64,000 nucleotides of DNA from Lasioglossum baleicum (GCF_051020765.1 NC_134941.1:2046001-2110000); one strand, 5' to 3'; numbered from the stretch's first letter, positions 1 to 11,868 are shown. Numbers and translations: made by a program. The notes: generated by a model not told the origin, from the letters alone.

Positions 1-2
1 TG

Positions 3-437
3 GAGAAGAATACAAATTTACGAATACTGGAGGCACTTACCACTGAAGTCGACGAATCTGGTAACATTGAAACCGACGAATCATGTAAGAAATATGAAAT
101 AACTCGTGAAGACCTAAAAAACTATGCTGGTAAAGGAATTGAACATTTTATTTTCCACAAAACACTACGATTTTTTGAAAGATTTTCAATTCCTATAGAA
201 TTTTTTAAAAAAGATCCCGATTCATGGGAAGATGACGAGGATTTCAAATTTGGACTAAACATCGTACAAAACTTAAAAGTTGTTAATGACACTGCTGAGC
301 GCGGTATTAAGCTTATTCAAGACTATAATCAGTTATTATCAAAAAATGAAGAGGAGAAACAATATATTTTACAAATTATTTCCGAAAATAGGAAACAATA
401 TCCAGATGTATCAAAAAAGTCATTACGAGATAAATAA
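3..437 (+). CDS. 3' end of an unidentified, probably mobile-element-linked protein
   Basis: An open frame runs in from the window edge for 144 codons to a TAA stop, with no start codon in view, so only the C-terminus is present. The product is charged and helix-prone. It has an acidic stretch near the middle (SWEDDEDF) and a C-terminal segment containing VVNDTAERGIKLIQDYNQLL followed by a Lys/Glu-rich tail. From memory this C-terminal pattern recurs in multicopy uncharacterised insect and cnidarian proteins that look transposon-linked, but I cannot name the family. No catalytic motif is visible. The frame is intact to the end, unlike every other protein remnant in the window. An AATAAA-like string overlaps the stop region. 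The coding call is fairly secure; the function is unknown. Confidence 0.6.
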   Translation, partial: EKNTNLRILEALTTEVDESGNIETDESCKKYEITREDLKNYAGKGIEHFIFHKTLRFFERFSIPIEFFKKDPDSWEDDEDFKFGLNIVQNLKVVNDTAERGIKLIQDYNQLLSKNEEEKQYILQIISENRKQYPDVSKKSLRDK

Positions 438-820
438 ATTATTTTATGTATAATGTACTGTGTATTATATGTATAATGTATATTTATAAAAATATAAAAA
501 AATTTCTTAGATAAAAGTTGTATTGTTTATTAAATTAATTATAATGCAAAGAAAAAAAATTTTTTTTAAAAGTCAATTTTTGAGATTTCAGGGTCACGAA
601 TTTTTTTTTTAAATTAATGCTACATTTTGTTTCTACATTATTATAGTGCGTAAAAAGACAAATTCAACGATATATAAAAATATATACTAATAATATACTA
701 CAGTGGAGAAAGTCGAGTTACAAAATTAAAAAATTTTCAAAGTCGATGCGGCAGCACTTCCCGTTATCCGATCGATTTCAAATTTTGCACACATTATTTT
801 TGCGTCAAGTGTCACAATTC
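438..820. other. A+T-rich spacer, nothing recognised
   Basis: This stretch is A+T-rich with poly-A and poly-T runs (near 540-615). I see no open frame, repeat terminus or RNA gene in it. Confidence 0.5.
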
Positions 821-1092
821 TAGGGGGTGTCCCGAAAAAAATTCGACAAAATAATTTTCACCAACTATAACTAAGGTCCACCCTAATATGCATGCATGAG
901 ATGTATGGTCTTGATGAAAGCAACGTTGTTGTAGTAGGACGTTTTGGTAATAAACGTTCCGCAAATAGGAAAACATTGGAAAGAATATATGAACGCCTTC
1001 GGCATACTGGTTCTTTAAAAAAACACACGTTGAACGTTGGTAGACCCACCAGGTCAGTGGTTCTGAACAAAGAATTGTGTAGAGAGTTTTAA
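821..1092 (+). pseudogene. 5' fragment of a DUF4817-type mariner-like transposase element
   Basis: A 66-codon frame (892-1092) encodes only the N-terminal helix-turn-helix of a DUF4817-type transposase: MYGLDES, then RFGNKRSANRKTLERIYERL, then RHTGSLKKHTLNVGRPTRS. In this family the segment binds the element's terminal repeats. It ends in a stop before any catalytic DDE/D residue, so the catalytic domain is missing. About 60 bp upstream, at 823-835, lies GGGGTGTCCCG, which matches the CAGGGTG-type termini of fold-back elements elsewhere in the window. This suggests a truncated element retaining its left terminus and first domain. Downstream sequence shows no further transposase. The family call is from motif recognition, not a search. 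Confidence 0.6.
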
Positions 1093-2252
1093 GAGCTCTA
1101 TTCATACTACCTTCAAAGAATACAAAAGCTTCTTTATTCTAAGTTTCTTCAACGCGTGATCTTTCCACCTGGTCCTTACATATATGTGTACTAATCAAAC
1201 TAATTATGAAGCTTAATCTTTGAAACATTCATTATGAATAGAAGAAAATTCATACAGCATTATGTAGGTAATTTTCATAAAAATATTTAACACGCAGGTA
1301 CTTTTTGCAGTTATTAATTGTTAGAAATTCAATATGTGTTTCGATCGTAATTTTATTAAAAACGAGGCTATTTATGAAATTCATTTGTCGGGCTCTAGGA
1401 GAACCCACTTTAATTTTTATGTGTGTTTAGACCTTACCTTGCGAGGATTAATGAGCAAGAAGAACAGCTTATGGCAAAATACCTTTTGAAATGTCCATCT
1501 ATTTATTTCGGTCTTTTTCCACAGGACACCAGAAAATCAGCATTCAAATGTGCAAGATAATTTAACTTGCATAACATTCCACCTTAATTTTCGGTGTACA
1601 AAAATAGTAACTACTAAATTACCGAAAATTTCTTGTTTGTAATTATGTTTTTAAGAAAGAAATATTTTTCAATTGTCGTCATACGAATTTTAACATTTTT
1701 ACAATCAAAATGTGATAATACATGTACTTTTTCGACTACTTTTGTATTCCATATCAGTACGATAACAGTGTTTCATTTTTCTTCGAACATTTAAATAGAG
1801 CAACCGAATATTATAGCGATAGAAACAAGTGAAAGTATTTTATTAGAACAGCCATAAATATTAAGTAACATTCAGTAAAATAAGGACTCAGCCAGTCGCG
1901 TCGCTCTAAACTCAAAATAGTCCAGCCACTATGAATCGTTTTATAGATGTTCTTTCAAGCTGCGATGTTTGCCGAAGGCTAAACCACAAAATTGGTATTG
2001 CTTTCATGGCTGTCGCGCGACGTAATCGTACCAGCTGATGGGTACGTTGTAGATATTGAGACGGAACTCGATCGAAAACCATTCGACCGTGATGGTTACC
2101 AATCCTGATAGGGAATCAAGAAAAAGAATGTGAAAATGGTAAAATGAAACAGACAATTTTGATGCTAAAATGAATAAACAACCACAGGTGCTGTAGATGT
2201 AAAGAATTTACATATGGCAAGTTTAAAAATTTATAGTACGTTTGCATACGAA
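1093..2252. other. Intergenic, nothing recognised
   Basis: There is no convincing open frame or terminal repeat. The region around 1890-2100 is less A+T-rich but shows no coding signature that I recognise. Confidence 0.4.
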
Positions 2253-2432
2253 ATTCATGAGAAATTGTCGATATTTAACTTGTGATAATTTCGTTAAACA
2301 AAATAGTAGAACAATATATGTAATTCGACTGATTTTAAAGCTTGAAGCCTCTAATTTTGTCATGCATAATTTATTTCTCTTTAACATATTTTTGCATGAC
2401 ACAGCAACTTGGAAACCCTGAAGACGCTCTTT
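2253..2432 (+). repeat. Diverged copy of the dispersed repeat also at 6012-6718 and 6975-7170
   Basis: It shares with the 6-7 kb copies the order 'attgtcgatattta', a 'tttcgt(t)aaacaaa-agta' segment, 'attttaaagcttgaagcct' and 'catgacacagca'. It is clearly diverged. A run of 13 cytosines follows at about 2467. Confidence 0.5.
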
Positions 2433-2797
2433 TGGTTAAAAATGTTACAAATTGACGCGCAAGTCACCCCCCCCCCCAGGTTTGTTTGAATTAATAAAAA
2501 TAAATCCGTGCTAAGAGTGAACTCGATCGGATAACGGGGAAATGTGTCCCCAGGCGCTTAAACATTAAAATAATTGATTAAATACTGATAAAATCATTTT
2601 TTCGAATATCTTCGAAATTATTTACTGTATCGAAAAATATGTAAGATCGTATCAAGTGTGCACATGATGAAAAGACATGAATTTTTTCAAATATTTTGAG
2701 TCTGTTAATGAGATAATTTTGTGTAGCGACAGTGTTTGTAGAAAGTTTTACAACCTGGAGTTACTAAATATGTATATCGTTTTATGTAAATACATAT

Positions 2798-3387
2798 GTG
2801 CCCATCAGAGTTGGGCAAAAATATAATCAACGACTAACGAATAAATTTCTACTTCAATCGTTAATCACAATTAACAATTAATCTCCTAGTTCAGTAGTTA
2901 AAAAATTGCGGTTAACGATTAAATACTTATTAATCGTTAGTTGGGAATAACGGTTAAATCTCTACTTTAGTCGTTAATTGCGATTAACGATTACATTCCT
3001 TTCAATTGTAATCGTCAATCGGATTAATGATTAACTGCTGAAATTTCGAAATAAAATGCGGAATCAAAACTATATGAATACTGAAGAAAATGTAAAGTAA
3101 GGTTAGGTGTATTGCCATTTGGTCTATAATAGAAACTCTGTTTACGTGCTTTCATGTTTTTTTCGACGATTTCTTTTTTTAATCAACGATTGATGATTAA
3201 CTTCATCAATCGATTGAATTAGTCTCCGATTTTTCGATGATTTCTCTTTTTAATCAACGATTGACGATTAAATTCATCAATCGATTCAATCCATGAATTT
3301 TCAATAATTACCTTTTTTAATCGTACACATTAATCAATCAATCTTGATTACAATTTTAGTCGATTAATGCCCAACTCTGGTGCCCAG
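2798..3387. mobile_element. hAT-type MITE with 8-bp target duplication
   Basis: The element proper is 2806-3379 (574 bp). It begins CAGAGTTGGGCA and ends TGCCCAACTCTG, a perfect 12-bp terminal inverted repeat typical of hAT elements. It is flanked by GTGCCCAT (2798-2805) and GTGCCCAG (3380-3387), an 8-bp target duplication with one mismatch. There is no coding capacity. The interior is full of short TTAATCGTTAA-like and ATCAACGATTGA-like motifs in both orientations. Confidence 0.85.
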
Positions 3388-3558
3388 CCCATAATTATAT
3401 AATGTTCAAATAACAATCAGTATCTAACGGTTTAATTTTGACAATATCGTAAAAATTGCATTGATTTAATTTAGTTTAAAATAATGTAATGTGAAATAAC
3501 CGATAAACTGATTTTTAATCATTTTGACCTAGACTACTTTCATAATTATGGGCACATA

Positions 3559-4202
3559 CAGTGACTCCCACTAATATTCGGACACTCTTAGAAACACCGT
3601 AACTTTTCAAATATTGGACAAATATTGGAAACCTAGAGCAATTAGTTTACTACAGGATGTGAAAAGAAATTTTTTCCAAAATTGCATTTGACCGAAATTG
3701 TAAAGGGAATACTAAATGTTGCATTTTACAACTTTTTTATGCAGGCCTACATTGAAATTTTAAAAAATATGTTTTGTAGATCTGTGTGGGTTATATGCAT
3801 TGTGAAAGTTTCATCGAAATCGGTTGGTGCGGGGAAAAATGACAGTCATTGAAAGATGTAAGAATTCTCAGATTTATTGTTGTTATAGGCCGAAAATCGC
3901 GAAAATCTGCAATTTTTACCATCTTTAAACGCTTGTAGCTCATTGCAACGTCGACCGATTTTGACGAAATTTTCAGGATATGTTTAATTGAAACAGATCT
4001 ACAAAATGTATTTTTTAAATTTTCAATATAGACCCACACAAAAAGTTGTAAAATGGATCTTTTAGTATTTTCTCTACAATTCCGACCAATTGCAATTTTC
4101 GAAAAAATTTCTTTTCACATCCTGTAGTGAATATATATATAGTCCAATATTAAAAAGATTTCCACATTTTTTATAGCGTCCGAATATTAATGGGAGTCAC
4201 TG
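3559..4202. mobile_element. Palindromic MITE, TA-flanked, 'CAGTGACTCCCAC' termini
   Basis: This 644-bp element begins CAGTGACTCCCACTAATATT and ends with the inverse (AATATTAATGGGAGTCACTG), with TA on both sides. The two halves are diverged inverted copies of each other, for example the paired 'ttcttttcacatcctgtagt' and 'agatctacaaaatgtatttt' segments. TA flanks point to a Tc1/mariner-type mobiliser. Related left ends occur at 9285, 48573 and 62286. The 82-codon minus frame inside it is a by-product of the repeat. Confidence 0.8.
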
Positions 4203-4204
4203 TA

Positions 4205-5905
4205 TGTATACATAGATTAGACACGTTTCATCAGGACCCTAATGATCGCAAGGAAAGACCTAAAAGAAAGTAGTTGCGCGTGAGTGAAGTTTGTAAATCG
4301 GATTTGATCTGAAGAGGCACTTAAAGAGTATAACGTACGACGTAAAGCGTCAGGAAACGAAAAACGTGGCGAATGGCTCAGATTTTTATTAAGTTGGTTC
4401 ATATAAAATTCTGTTTTCCCATTTAAAATTTTCTGAAGATTATCTCCACTTTTTCTAACAAGAAACTAGTTTTATTATCTCAGTTTATATATTAATAAGA
4501 AACTCAAAAACTTGTGATCTTGCACTCATAGATTTCTAACTATTATTTTACCGTTAAAGTATTTTATTTCAACAACCAAATTCATTTTTTGAAGAATAAT
4601 TAGTTTCGATTGATTTGAATTGTGTTCTACAGCAAATGGTGCTAAATATTTGGAGTCTAAAATATACCCTAAGTATGTGTTTAAACACTACGAGATATGA
4701 GTAATTACGGAATAACTAAAATTTTTCATTTGGCCTTTACGATAAATATTGTAGTATAATAAGTAGAACTAACTACGTTGAAGCATTGTGTACATAGGAT
4801 TATTCAAAAAGTCAAAAGCCCCTTATAGGTTAGGGTAGACATAACTTTAAACTTTAAGCTTATACATACTTTAAACACACTTTAAACTTTAAATTTTCAT
4901 AAAAGTACTTTTTGTGGCACCCCTACCAAATTATTTAAAATGTTTAGCTTTCGGTTTTTGCTATCGAAAGTTTTTTCAATTTTTAATTTTGTCTCACGTA
5001 ACATAGTATGAAGACTGCAAGCAAATTGAAATCGGTGAATGTTACTTACCCTACGGTCTTCCTAGTTTAGACTGCAATAATGATTCCCAGCATCTATCAA
5101 GGGCAAAACAGAAAGTTGTTAGGTCATATTCAAGAGAGCATTTGCTGAATGTGTGGTAATTGCTCATAGAGTGGTGTTAATAGAATCATAGAATGATTAC
5201 AAAATAGTTATATATCAATGATGTACGGATTTCATGAAATCTTTATTATTACTTCAGTAGTGTAATAGTAACTGCTATCAGATAGTAACTGCTGTCACGC
5301 GGGGAGAGCACGCTTGTCATATATAGTCATTGACCCAAATGATCTGCTCCAAATGTGAACATTTATAAAGTAGCTATTGTACTAATTGACCTCCTTTTAT
5401 TAGAAGTAAGTCCCCCACTTTCAGAATTACATAATTTCAACAGATGTGCTGAATTGTGCTAAGTTTCTGCTACATTGTACTCGAATATTAAAAGTGTAAT
5501 ATCAAAAATGCGATGAAAAATAGAGAGAAACGATTTTTAGAGTAGCCCGCAGTTTTAATTTTTTGCAATTACTAATACAATTAGTAGGATATACGTCAGT
5601 GTACAATTTCATTACAAAACACAAAGATTTATTGTGAACAGGCTTGTAAAAAGGATATCTGGAATCTACATTCTCGAGATTAATGCAAACAAGCGGATTT
5701 CTTCAGCTATCTATCAAATAGCCACTGCAGGCGAAACCTAAATGTAGTTTTACTACTATATACACTTGACAAACGCGTTCTAGCCGTAAGCTCTCTAGCA
5801 GTTTACGTGTCATAAACCTTGCGAAGCGACACAAGAATTAACGGGTCCGCCGAACGTGTGCTCTCTGTAGTCCGACACTCTTGCAGGTCGCTTTAAACAA
5901 AGACG
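4205..5905. other. Intergenic, nothing recognised
   Basis: No coding frame of interest, no terminal inverted repeats and no RNA gene could be supported. Confidence 0.4.
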
Positions 5906-6083
5906 CTTCAACCCCATTAACAGTTAGCTTAGTGGGTGTTCGCCACCAAGTTGTGTGGTAACGACCTACGCCAAACATCGCGAACGTCAATAGCGCATTC
6001 AAAAAGTATTTAAATACAATATTTTCGATTTTCAAAAAATTGTCGATATTTAAATTGCGATCATTTCGTAGAAACAATTAGTA

Positions 6084-6598
6084 CAACCTGTTTCGGCTTC
6101 GAATGTTGGTCGGAAATGCCGGGGTGCCGGGATCGCCCAGATTTGAGCGCGCGAGGAAAGGGAACGAGAAAGAGAGTATAACCAAGAAACTCGCGAGAGA
6201 GGAATGTTTCGTTTGGATGTAACAAATCACTTTATTACCGCTTGGTCTGATTCGAATTGCCAAATGAGCGAGAGTATATGTAGAGTAAGGCGCGAGAATA
6301 CAGAATAAGAAAGATTCTGCAGAACGTACTACGTCGCGAGGTATGAATCCTCCGACGAAGGAGGATCCTTAAATAGACATCGATTCGGCCGATGTGGTGT
6401 CGCGCGATTGGCGTAGATCGCCTACCGAATCGATTGTTTCGGGATTCAAAGCAAGGTGATTTACGGCTAACGATTGCGAGACGTTGCGAACGCGACGTCG
6501 TAACAATAACAGCTGATGTGAAAACCAAATGTCGCGCGGTGTTTATCCGTGTCTCGCATCGACCGGTAAACTCCTTACTTTGAATCCCGAACACAACC
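6084..6598 (-). mobile_element. Solo LTR with 5-bp target duplication
   Basis: The LTR is 6089-6593 (505 bp). It starts TGTTTCGG and ends CCGAACA, giving the TG...CA ends of LTR retrotransposons. It is flanked by CAACC on both sides (6084-6088 and 6594-6598). The same join without the insert is visible in the second repeat copy near 7043. A TTTATT at 6231-6236 reads AATAAA on the minus strand, so the minus strand is the likely sense orientation. No internal retroelement sequence remains, as expected after recombination between two LTRs. The superfamily is not assigned. Confidence 0.85.
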
Positions 6599-6807
6599 AC
6601 AAGCCTGGATTCGTTACAAGGTTTGAAGCCTTTACTTTCGCGAAGCAGTGTTCATTTTCCTCCAAGATATTTTCACACGATGTAGCAGGTGGAAAACCGG
6701 ATACCCATTTTTCCTAAAAATACGCTTCAACCCCATTAACAGTTAGGTGAGTGTTCACCACACCAAGTTGTGTGGTAACGACCTACGCCAAACATCGCGA
6801 ACATGTT

Positions 6808-6974
6808 TTTGTAAAAATTACAAGACTGGACTTCTTTAGATTTCTCACAATTTTGGTAACAATACGTGCTTGAATAAATACATTTATGTAATAATTTCTA
6901 ATGGAAACGTCTTTATAATTTCAATAATTGAAAAATAAAAAATATGAAACCGGTCGTGGTACGGTTAGTGTTAA
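6808..6974. mobile_element. Right-end fragment of a piggyBac-like MITE
   Basis: It matches the right half of the element at 9928-10152, including 'tttataatttcaataattga', the 'aaaccggtc' segment and the terminus GGTTAGTG followed by TTAA (6971-6974). The left end is missing. Confidence 0.6.
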
Positions 6975-7230
6975 ACACAATATTTTCGATATTTAAAAAA
7001 TTGTCGATATTTAAATTGTGTTCACTTCGTAAAAACAAATAGTACAACCATAAGCCTTGATTTATTTTAAAGCTTGAAGCCTTTACTTTCGTGAAGCAGT
7101 GTTCATTTTCCTCTAACAATAAGATATGTTTACATGACATAGCAGATGGAAAACTGAAAACCCAATTTTCCTAACAATATATGGTGCAAATTCAAATGTC
7201 TACAATAATTCTTAATAACTTTTCTCGTAA

Positions 7231-7497
7231 ATGAAATTGCCACAGATTTAGAGAGTGATGCCTCCTCTTTACAACGACTTCTTCAAAATTGATGTACGAT
7301 TTTTTCTCACTGTTTCATAGAACAAAAATGAAGAGCAAGTTCGATCGCATGCAAGGGTCGAGTGCAACCTATACTAGTTGGAGCACAGCTCTCATTCAAT
7401 GCTCGATTAAACGACTAAAAAACAGATCGTGCATCAATTTTTACGGTGTCGTTGTAAAGAGGAAGCTTTAATCGTTAAATCTATGGTAGTTTCAGAA
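7231..7497. repeat. Inverted repeat (fold-back) element
   Basis: CCTCTTTACAACGAC near 7264 pairs with GTCGTTGTAAAGAGG near 7449. The pairing extends outward ('ccacagatttag' against 'taaatctatgg') and inward ('attgatgtacgatttttt' against 'aaacagatcgtgcatcaat'). It is probably a MITE; termini and target duplication are not resolved. Confidence 0.6.
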
Positions 7498-8164
7498 ACG
7501 AAATGATTTTTTCGAACAGACGTTTGTCTGTAAAAATATCATTTTCGCTATAACAAATTTAGAATGAAATGAACGATGGATTCTGAAGAAAGTAGAAATC
7601 AATTTTAAAGTTTGATAAAAAAAAATTGTGTTAGCTATATGTATGTGGCCGACACGACGCGACGCCACGTGGTTAGCACTTACAATCAGAGGTATATACA
7701 TATAATTCCATTTATTTTAATTTAATTTATTTTAATTTTTGAAAATAGTATTTTATTTTTAAAATATTTCGTTTATAACTCGGTACGTCAGGTGTTACTA
7801 TCCTATGTTAAATTTTAATTTAGATTTATAATTTTGCTTTTAAATAAAGTTTATATTCCAACATCAACCAATGGGACTGTCGTGTATTCTTTTTATATGT
7901 CTGAAAAAATAATTTATTGACGATAGCATTATGTGATTTTTGGTCAAAATGACGTGGTTAATTAACTTACAAATTGTTGATGGTAAAAAAGAACTACAAA
8001 ATCAAGGTAACAATCTTGTAAATGGTAAACGTGAATGACCATAATATCTTAGTTTTACCGTAATATAATCAAGAAACTTGAGATTTTTAGATAGAATATA
8101 CTGGATACAAAGTTGCGTTTGTTTAATGTCACTGCAGAAAATCGGACATTTTATATTATACGAC

Positions 8165-8328
8165 TCTGAGGCGCCACTAAAAATTGCTGTAACATTATTC
8201 AAAATATTGTTTAGATTATTAAATATATCTATTAAACGTTTAGGTATTGTATGAGGTATTATACCAATTTCATTAGGGAATGGAAATATTAATTTTCGAG
8301 TTAAAATAGCTTGGAGTGCAAAGGGTTG
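8165..8328. mobile_element. Right part of a piggyBac-like MITE (family of 57466-57714)
   Basis: It shares 'attcaaaatattgttta', 'ggtattgtatgaggtattat' and the terminus GGAGTGCAAAGG with the complete copy at 57466-57714. The flanking TTAA is altered to TTGA. The left end is eroded. Confidence 0.6.
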
Positions 8329-8745
8329 AAATACTATTTGCTAAAACATTAAATAGTATTTGCAACATTTATTTCGCCAAATAATGCCAACCTCTGCTTA
8401 CAACGCAGTGAGTGGGAATTGAATCCAAACCTGTGAGTATTCGTGTAAGAATGTCTGATAATCCGTGGCAGCCGTAATCTCCGGTTTTTCTCAGACGGAA
8501 ACATATCACTTGGTCGTGAATGCATGAAAGGTTCAATAACCCAGGAAGCAATGCTTCGATATGAGTTTAGATATAACTAGAAAAGGGAGAGAGGATTACG
8601 ACCGGGAAGGACGCGCGGCAGCCCGATCTACAGGCACGTTTCCACGTAACGAGATACGATGTTTCGTCGAACAAGACGGGAAAATTCGCTATGTGCCACA
8701 TTACGGTTTAACGGAGCACGTATAACGCTGGTGGTTACCATGGGT

Positions 8746-8785
8746 TATAAAAGGAGGACACTTTAAAAGCATCTCGAAAGTCAGT
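8746..8785 (+). promoter_or_regulatory. Candidate RNA polymerase II core promoter
   Basis: TATAAAAGG at 8746-8754 is followed by TCAGT, the arthropod initiator consensus, at 8781-8785. The spacing is about 37 bp to the initiator A, slightly longer than usual. The ~150 bp upstream are less A+T-rich than the surroundings. The first ATG downstream (8792) opens a frame of only 14 codons. It could be a first exon, a retroelement promoter or chance. Confidence 0.25.
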
Positions 8786-9284
8786 GCGCACATGACGCCC
8801 TTTTTGCATGCTCGTTTGGGTGGTTGCTTCTTCTAAATGCATGTGCTGCTTTGAAACTTTCTTACCCTCTGAATGTCATGCATTTTTCAACATTTCGAAA
8901 TGGAACAGTGAACGTTAATTATCCATTATTTCACACATGATATTTACATATCATATAGCTGTTTTCGTAACCGCTTAATATATGCATATTTGCACGAGAA
9001 GAGAGTATAAAAACTCGCACTTCTCAACACATAACTTCGAAAATATCGAATGTGGTTTATACTGCGTAGATAGTGTTAAGCCAAAATCATAAACCGTAAT
9101 GTTTTTAAAAATATCGACGTCAGGAATAAACATGAAATATATTTTTAGAGGCCGTTTTTATTTGACCGTTCATTCAACAGTTGAACCATACTATACTCAA
9201 TATTCTGCACTTTTCTTAATTAAATCCATCACAATTTTTCATTTCTCTTCTCCACGTATTGTCTTGCAACAACAAATCCATGTA

Positions 9285-9400
9285 CAGTGAGTCACGAAAG
9301 TATTCAAACGCTCTGAAATGGAAAGTTTCACGTTTAAAAAATATGAGTCATATTACGAATTAAAAAACATTTTTACCACGCTTATATTAGCTTGCCGAGT
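9285..9400 (+). repeat. Left-end fragment of the CAGTGACTCAC-type MITE
   Basis: TA followed by CAGTGAGTCACGAAAGTATT and 'caaacgctctgaaatgg' matches the left ends at 3559 and 48573. The rest of the element is not recognisable. Confidence 0.5.
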
Positions 9401-9927
9401 TGTCGTTGTTGTTGTTGTATGCATCAAATCTGGTAATCGAATTTTAAACCACATCCCGATGAGCTAGAGACTTTAAGCGACCATAGCTCCTCAACTATTG
9501 ATCCTAGAGGATTGAAACTTCGATCTGCATCCGCGCCGGGTACAAATCTACTGGATTACGTACCAAATATCATCATAATTCGTAGGAGAAAGGTACTAAT
9601 TGTGAGTCCGGTGAAGTAAAGTTTACCCCGATTTTTCCATAAAGATGATGGTAAACCATGGTTTAATGAGCGTAGACCAAGATAGATCACATCATTTGGC
9701 AATGTCCAAAATATAAAGATGAAGGCGCAAGTACTATCTCCCGATTTGTATAAAATGCTTCCTATGGCCCAGATATTAAAGCTCTGTCAATTATTTTCGA
9801 TTTTATTAAGCGATGTGCAATTACAATTTAATTTCATTAAAGTAGTGTTACCAAGGAGAAGCTAGTTTTAAATTAAGTTACGTTAAGATGCGCATTATCT
9901 ATTATGTATTATGTTAATATACTTGGT

Positions 9928-10152
9928 TTAACACTAAACCTACCGAGCCCTAAAAACGATTAAAATAATTTTAGTTACACAAATGACAAGACTCTATTTA
10001 TTTAGATTCTGTGCAATTTTTATAACAATATGTGCATGGATAAAAAAATTTATCGAATCAATTCCAATGTGAGCAACTTCATAATTTCAATAATTGTGAA
10101 ATGAAAAATATAAAACCGGTCATTTGACCGATAGTGGCAGGTTTAGTGTTAT
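9928..10152. mobile_element. piggyBac-like MITE
   Basis: TTAA (9928-9931) is followed by CACTAAACCTACC, and the other end reads GGTTTAGTG followed by TTAT, one change from TTAA. A TTAA target with short inverted termini suggests a piggyBac-type mobiliser. It is noncoding. The fragment at 6808-6974 belongs to the same family. Confidence 0.7.
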
Positions 10153-10189
10153 AGCATTAAATAAATAATAATAATAATGTTTTTACTGT

Positions 10190-10437
10190 TTTAAATTGGG
10201 TCCCATGGAGATCATCGACACAGATTTCTCCAACACGGTTTTCACCTACAACATTTCATTAATTTTTTATTTAATAATTAATTAATTCAAGAACACTCGG
10301 TTTCATATTTCGTTTTTCCACTGATTTTCATTCAATCCACAATAATTAATTAATTAATAAAAAATTAATGAAATGTTGTCGGTGAAAACCGTGTCGGAGA
10401 AATCTGTGTCGGTGAATTCTATGGGACCCTTTAAATT
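10190..10437. mobile_element. MITE with ~80-bp inverted repeats and 8-bp target duplication
   Basis: The element is 10198-10429 (232 bp), flanked on both sides by TTTAAATT (10190-10197 and 10430-10437). The termini GGGTCCCAT and ATGGGACCC extend inward as paired arms containing GACACAGATTTCTCC and GGTTTTCACC. An 8-bp duplication fits hAT-like transposition. It is inserted in a copy of MITE-G whose right end follows at once. Confidence 0.85.
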
Positions 10438-10481
10438 ACACCTACTCATTTTTGTTATAAATGCATAAAATCCGCTGTCTA
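10438..10481. repeat. Right end of a MITE-G copy
   Basis: It contains 'cacctactcatttttgttat' and then AAATGCATAAAATCCGCTGTC, the right terminus of the MITE-G family. The left end is not recognisable beyond the inserted MITE. Confidence 0.65.
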
Positions 10482-11590
10482 CACGTATGAAACCATTTTA
10501 TTCCACATTTCCGATTTATTTTTGTATGTAATTCTCTTTTCGTTTGTACCACCAGATAACAAACACTCTGTATATTGTATTATTTTATTAAACAACGAAT
10601 ATATCGTGTGAGACGTATCAAGACCATATTGCACATAGTATGTATCACGTTCTATAAGTTCATACGTTGGTATACGTAGATTCATGACTATATGTACAGA
10701 AACTCTGCTGCACCTACATATGCTACATACATTCGTGATTGTTTCAGATTGCGGCACTATTATCAAATTTACTTCCATCTGTGAATATAATACCTACAGT
10801 CAGGTGTACTTTCTGTTTCGAGAATGTATCGGGATTCGTTTTTCCGCAACTTACAAAGCATGTCCAATCCGGATCGATTCAAATGAGATTTACATAGGAA
10901 ACAGTTCTCGAAAAAATATTCGGCACGTATTTTTTGCTAACTGTCGTCCATGTTGAGGTGATGGAAACAAACCACAAAACCGGAGGTATATAAATGTACA
11001 TTTAAAAAAAAATTGTGTTGTCTTCAATCTGGAATTCGGGTGTATTTGTATGTATACAGTGGTTCCGAAAAATATAAAATAACTATTATTTTTCCAATTT
11101 TTCGCAAAGGTTTCCCTTGACAAAAAAACCTTATTGCGTAGAAATATTTGTTTCTATCCTTTTTGCAGTCACCGTGTAGTTTTTCTAATAAATGGTGGTC
11201 GAACGTAACACAGCACCAAGAAGAAAATGAAAAACGACACAGATAGAACAATTTGAAACACTTTCATAGTAAAACGAGTATTTGAAACGATAGTTTTTCT
11301 TAATAAAGCGATATAAAATGCATTGTTTGAGTTATTTTCAATGGTTAATTACAATATCTTGCTTGAAACCGAAGTTTGATAACCGATTACACTAAAAATA
11401 CGAAAATCATTCTGATCCTGCCAGTGAAAATAAAAGATTGAACTGAAAAATCATAAAACGGCATTATACTTATATGAATACAACTTTAACTTCGGGTACC
11501 CGAATATTGAAAACTTTCGGGACCCCAACTCGATCCGACCCGATTACCACTTCGGATACCGAAATCGCGGGTACCCGCAACCCCTAGTGT
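10482..11590. other. Intergenic, nothing recognised
   Basis: Overlapping short frames occur on both strands, but none resembles a known protein and no element boundaries are visible. Confidence 0.4.
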
Positions 11591-11751
11591 GTTCTCCCAT
11601 CAAATCCTGCACTCCTGTAAAATTTGCCCTTGGTATCATCCAACGTTGTTTGTTATATAATAGTTAATTTAATTATTAAATTGTTGGCTGGTACAACTTT
11701 GAATGATACAAAGTGGAAATTTGACAGGTGAGCAGGATTTGATGGGAGAAC
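11591..11751. mobile_element. 161-bp MITE
   Basis: It begins GTTCTCCCATCAAATCCTGC and ends GCAGGATTTGATGGGAGAAC, a 20-bp perfect inverted repeat that continues imperfectly (CACTCCTGT against ACAGGTGAG). The A+T-rich centre is noncoding. The target duplication is unclear, so the superfamily is not assigned. Confidence 0.8.
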
Positions 11752-11868
11752 AATAAAAGCTAATAGACCTTAAGGAAATTTCACATCCAGCGTTGCTCCA
11801 GCCACCAATTCAACTGTTCAATGTGATCGCTGCTGCTAATTGAAGTCCTCGTTTTGTATATCTTTTAA

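Larger units (their letters stand above)
5906..7170. repeat. Tandemly duplicated repeat unit, first copy interrupted by a solo LTR
   Basis: A segment beginning 'cgcttcaaccccattaacag' and running to 'aacatcgcgaac' occurs at 5906-5990 and again at 6723-6803. Each is followed by a second shared segment (ATATTTTCGAT to 'tttcctaa'): 6012-6088 plus 6599-6718 in the first copy, and 6975-7170 in the second. The copies therefore form a tandem duplication. The first is split by the LTR at 6089-6593 and the second by a piggyBac-like fragment at 6808-6974. Confidence 0.65.
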
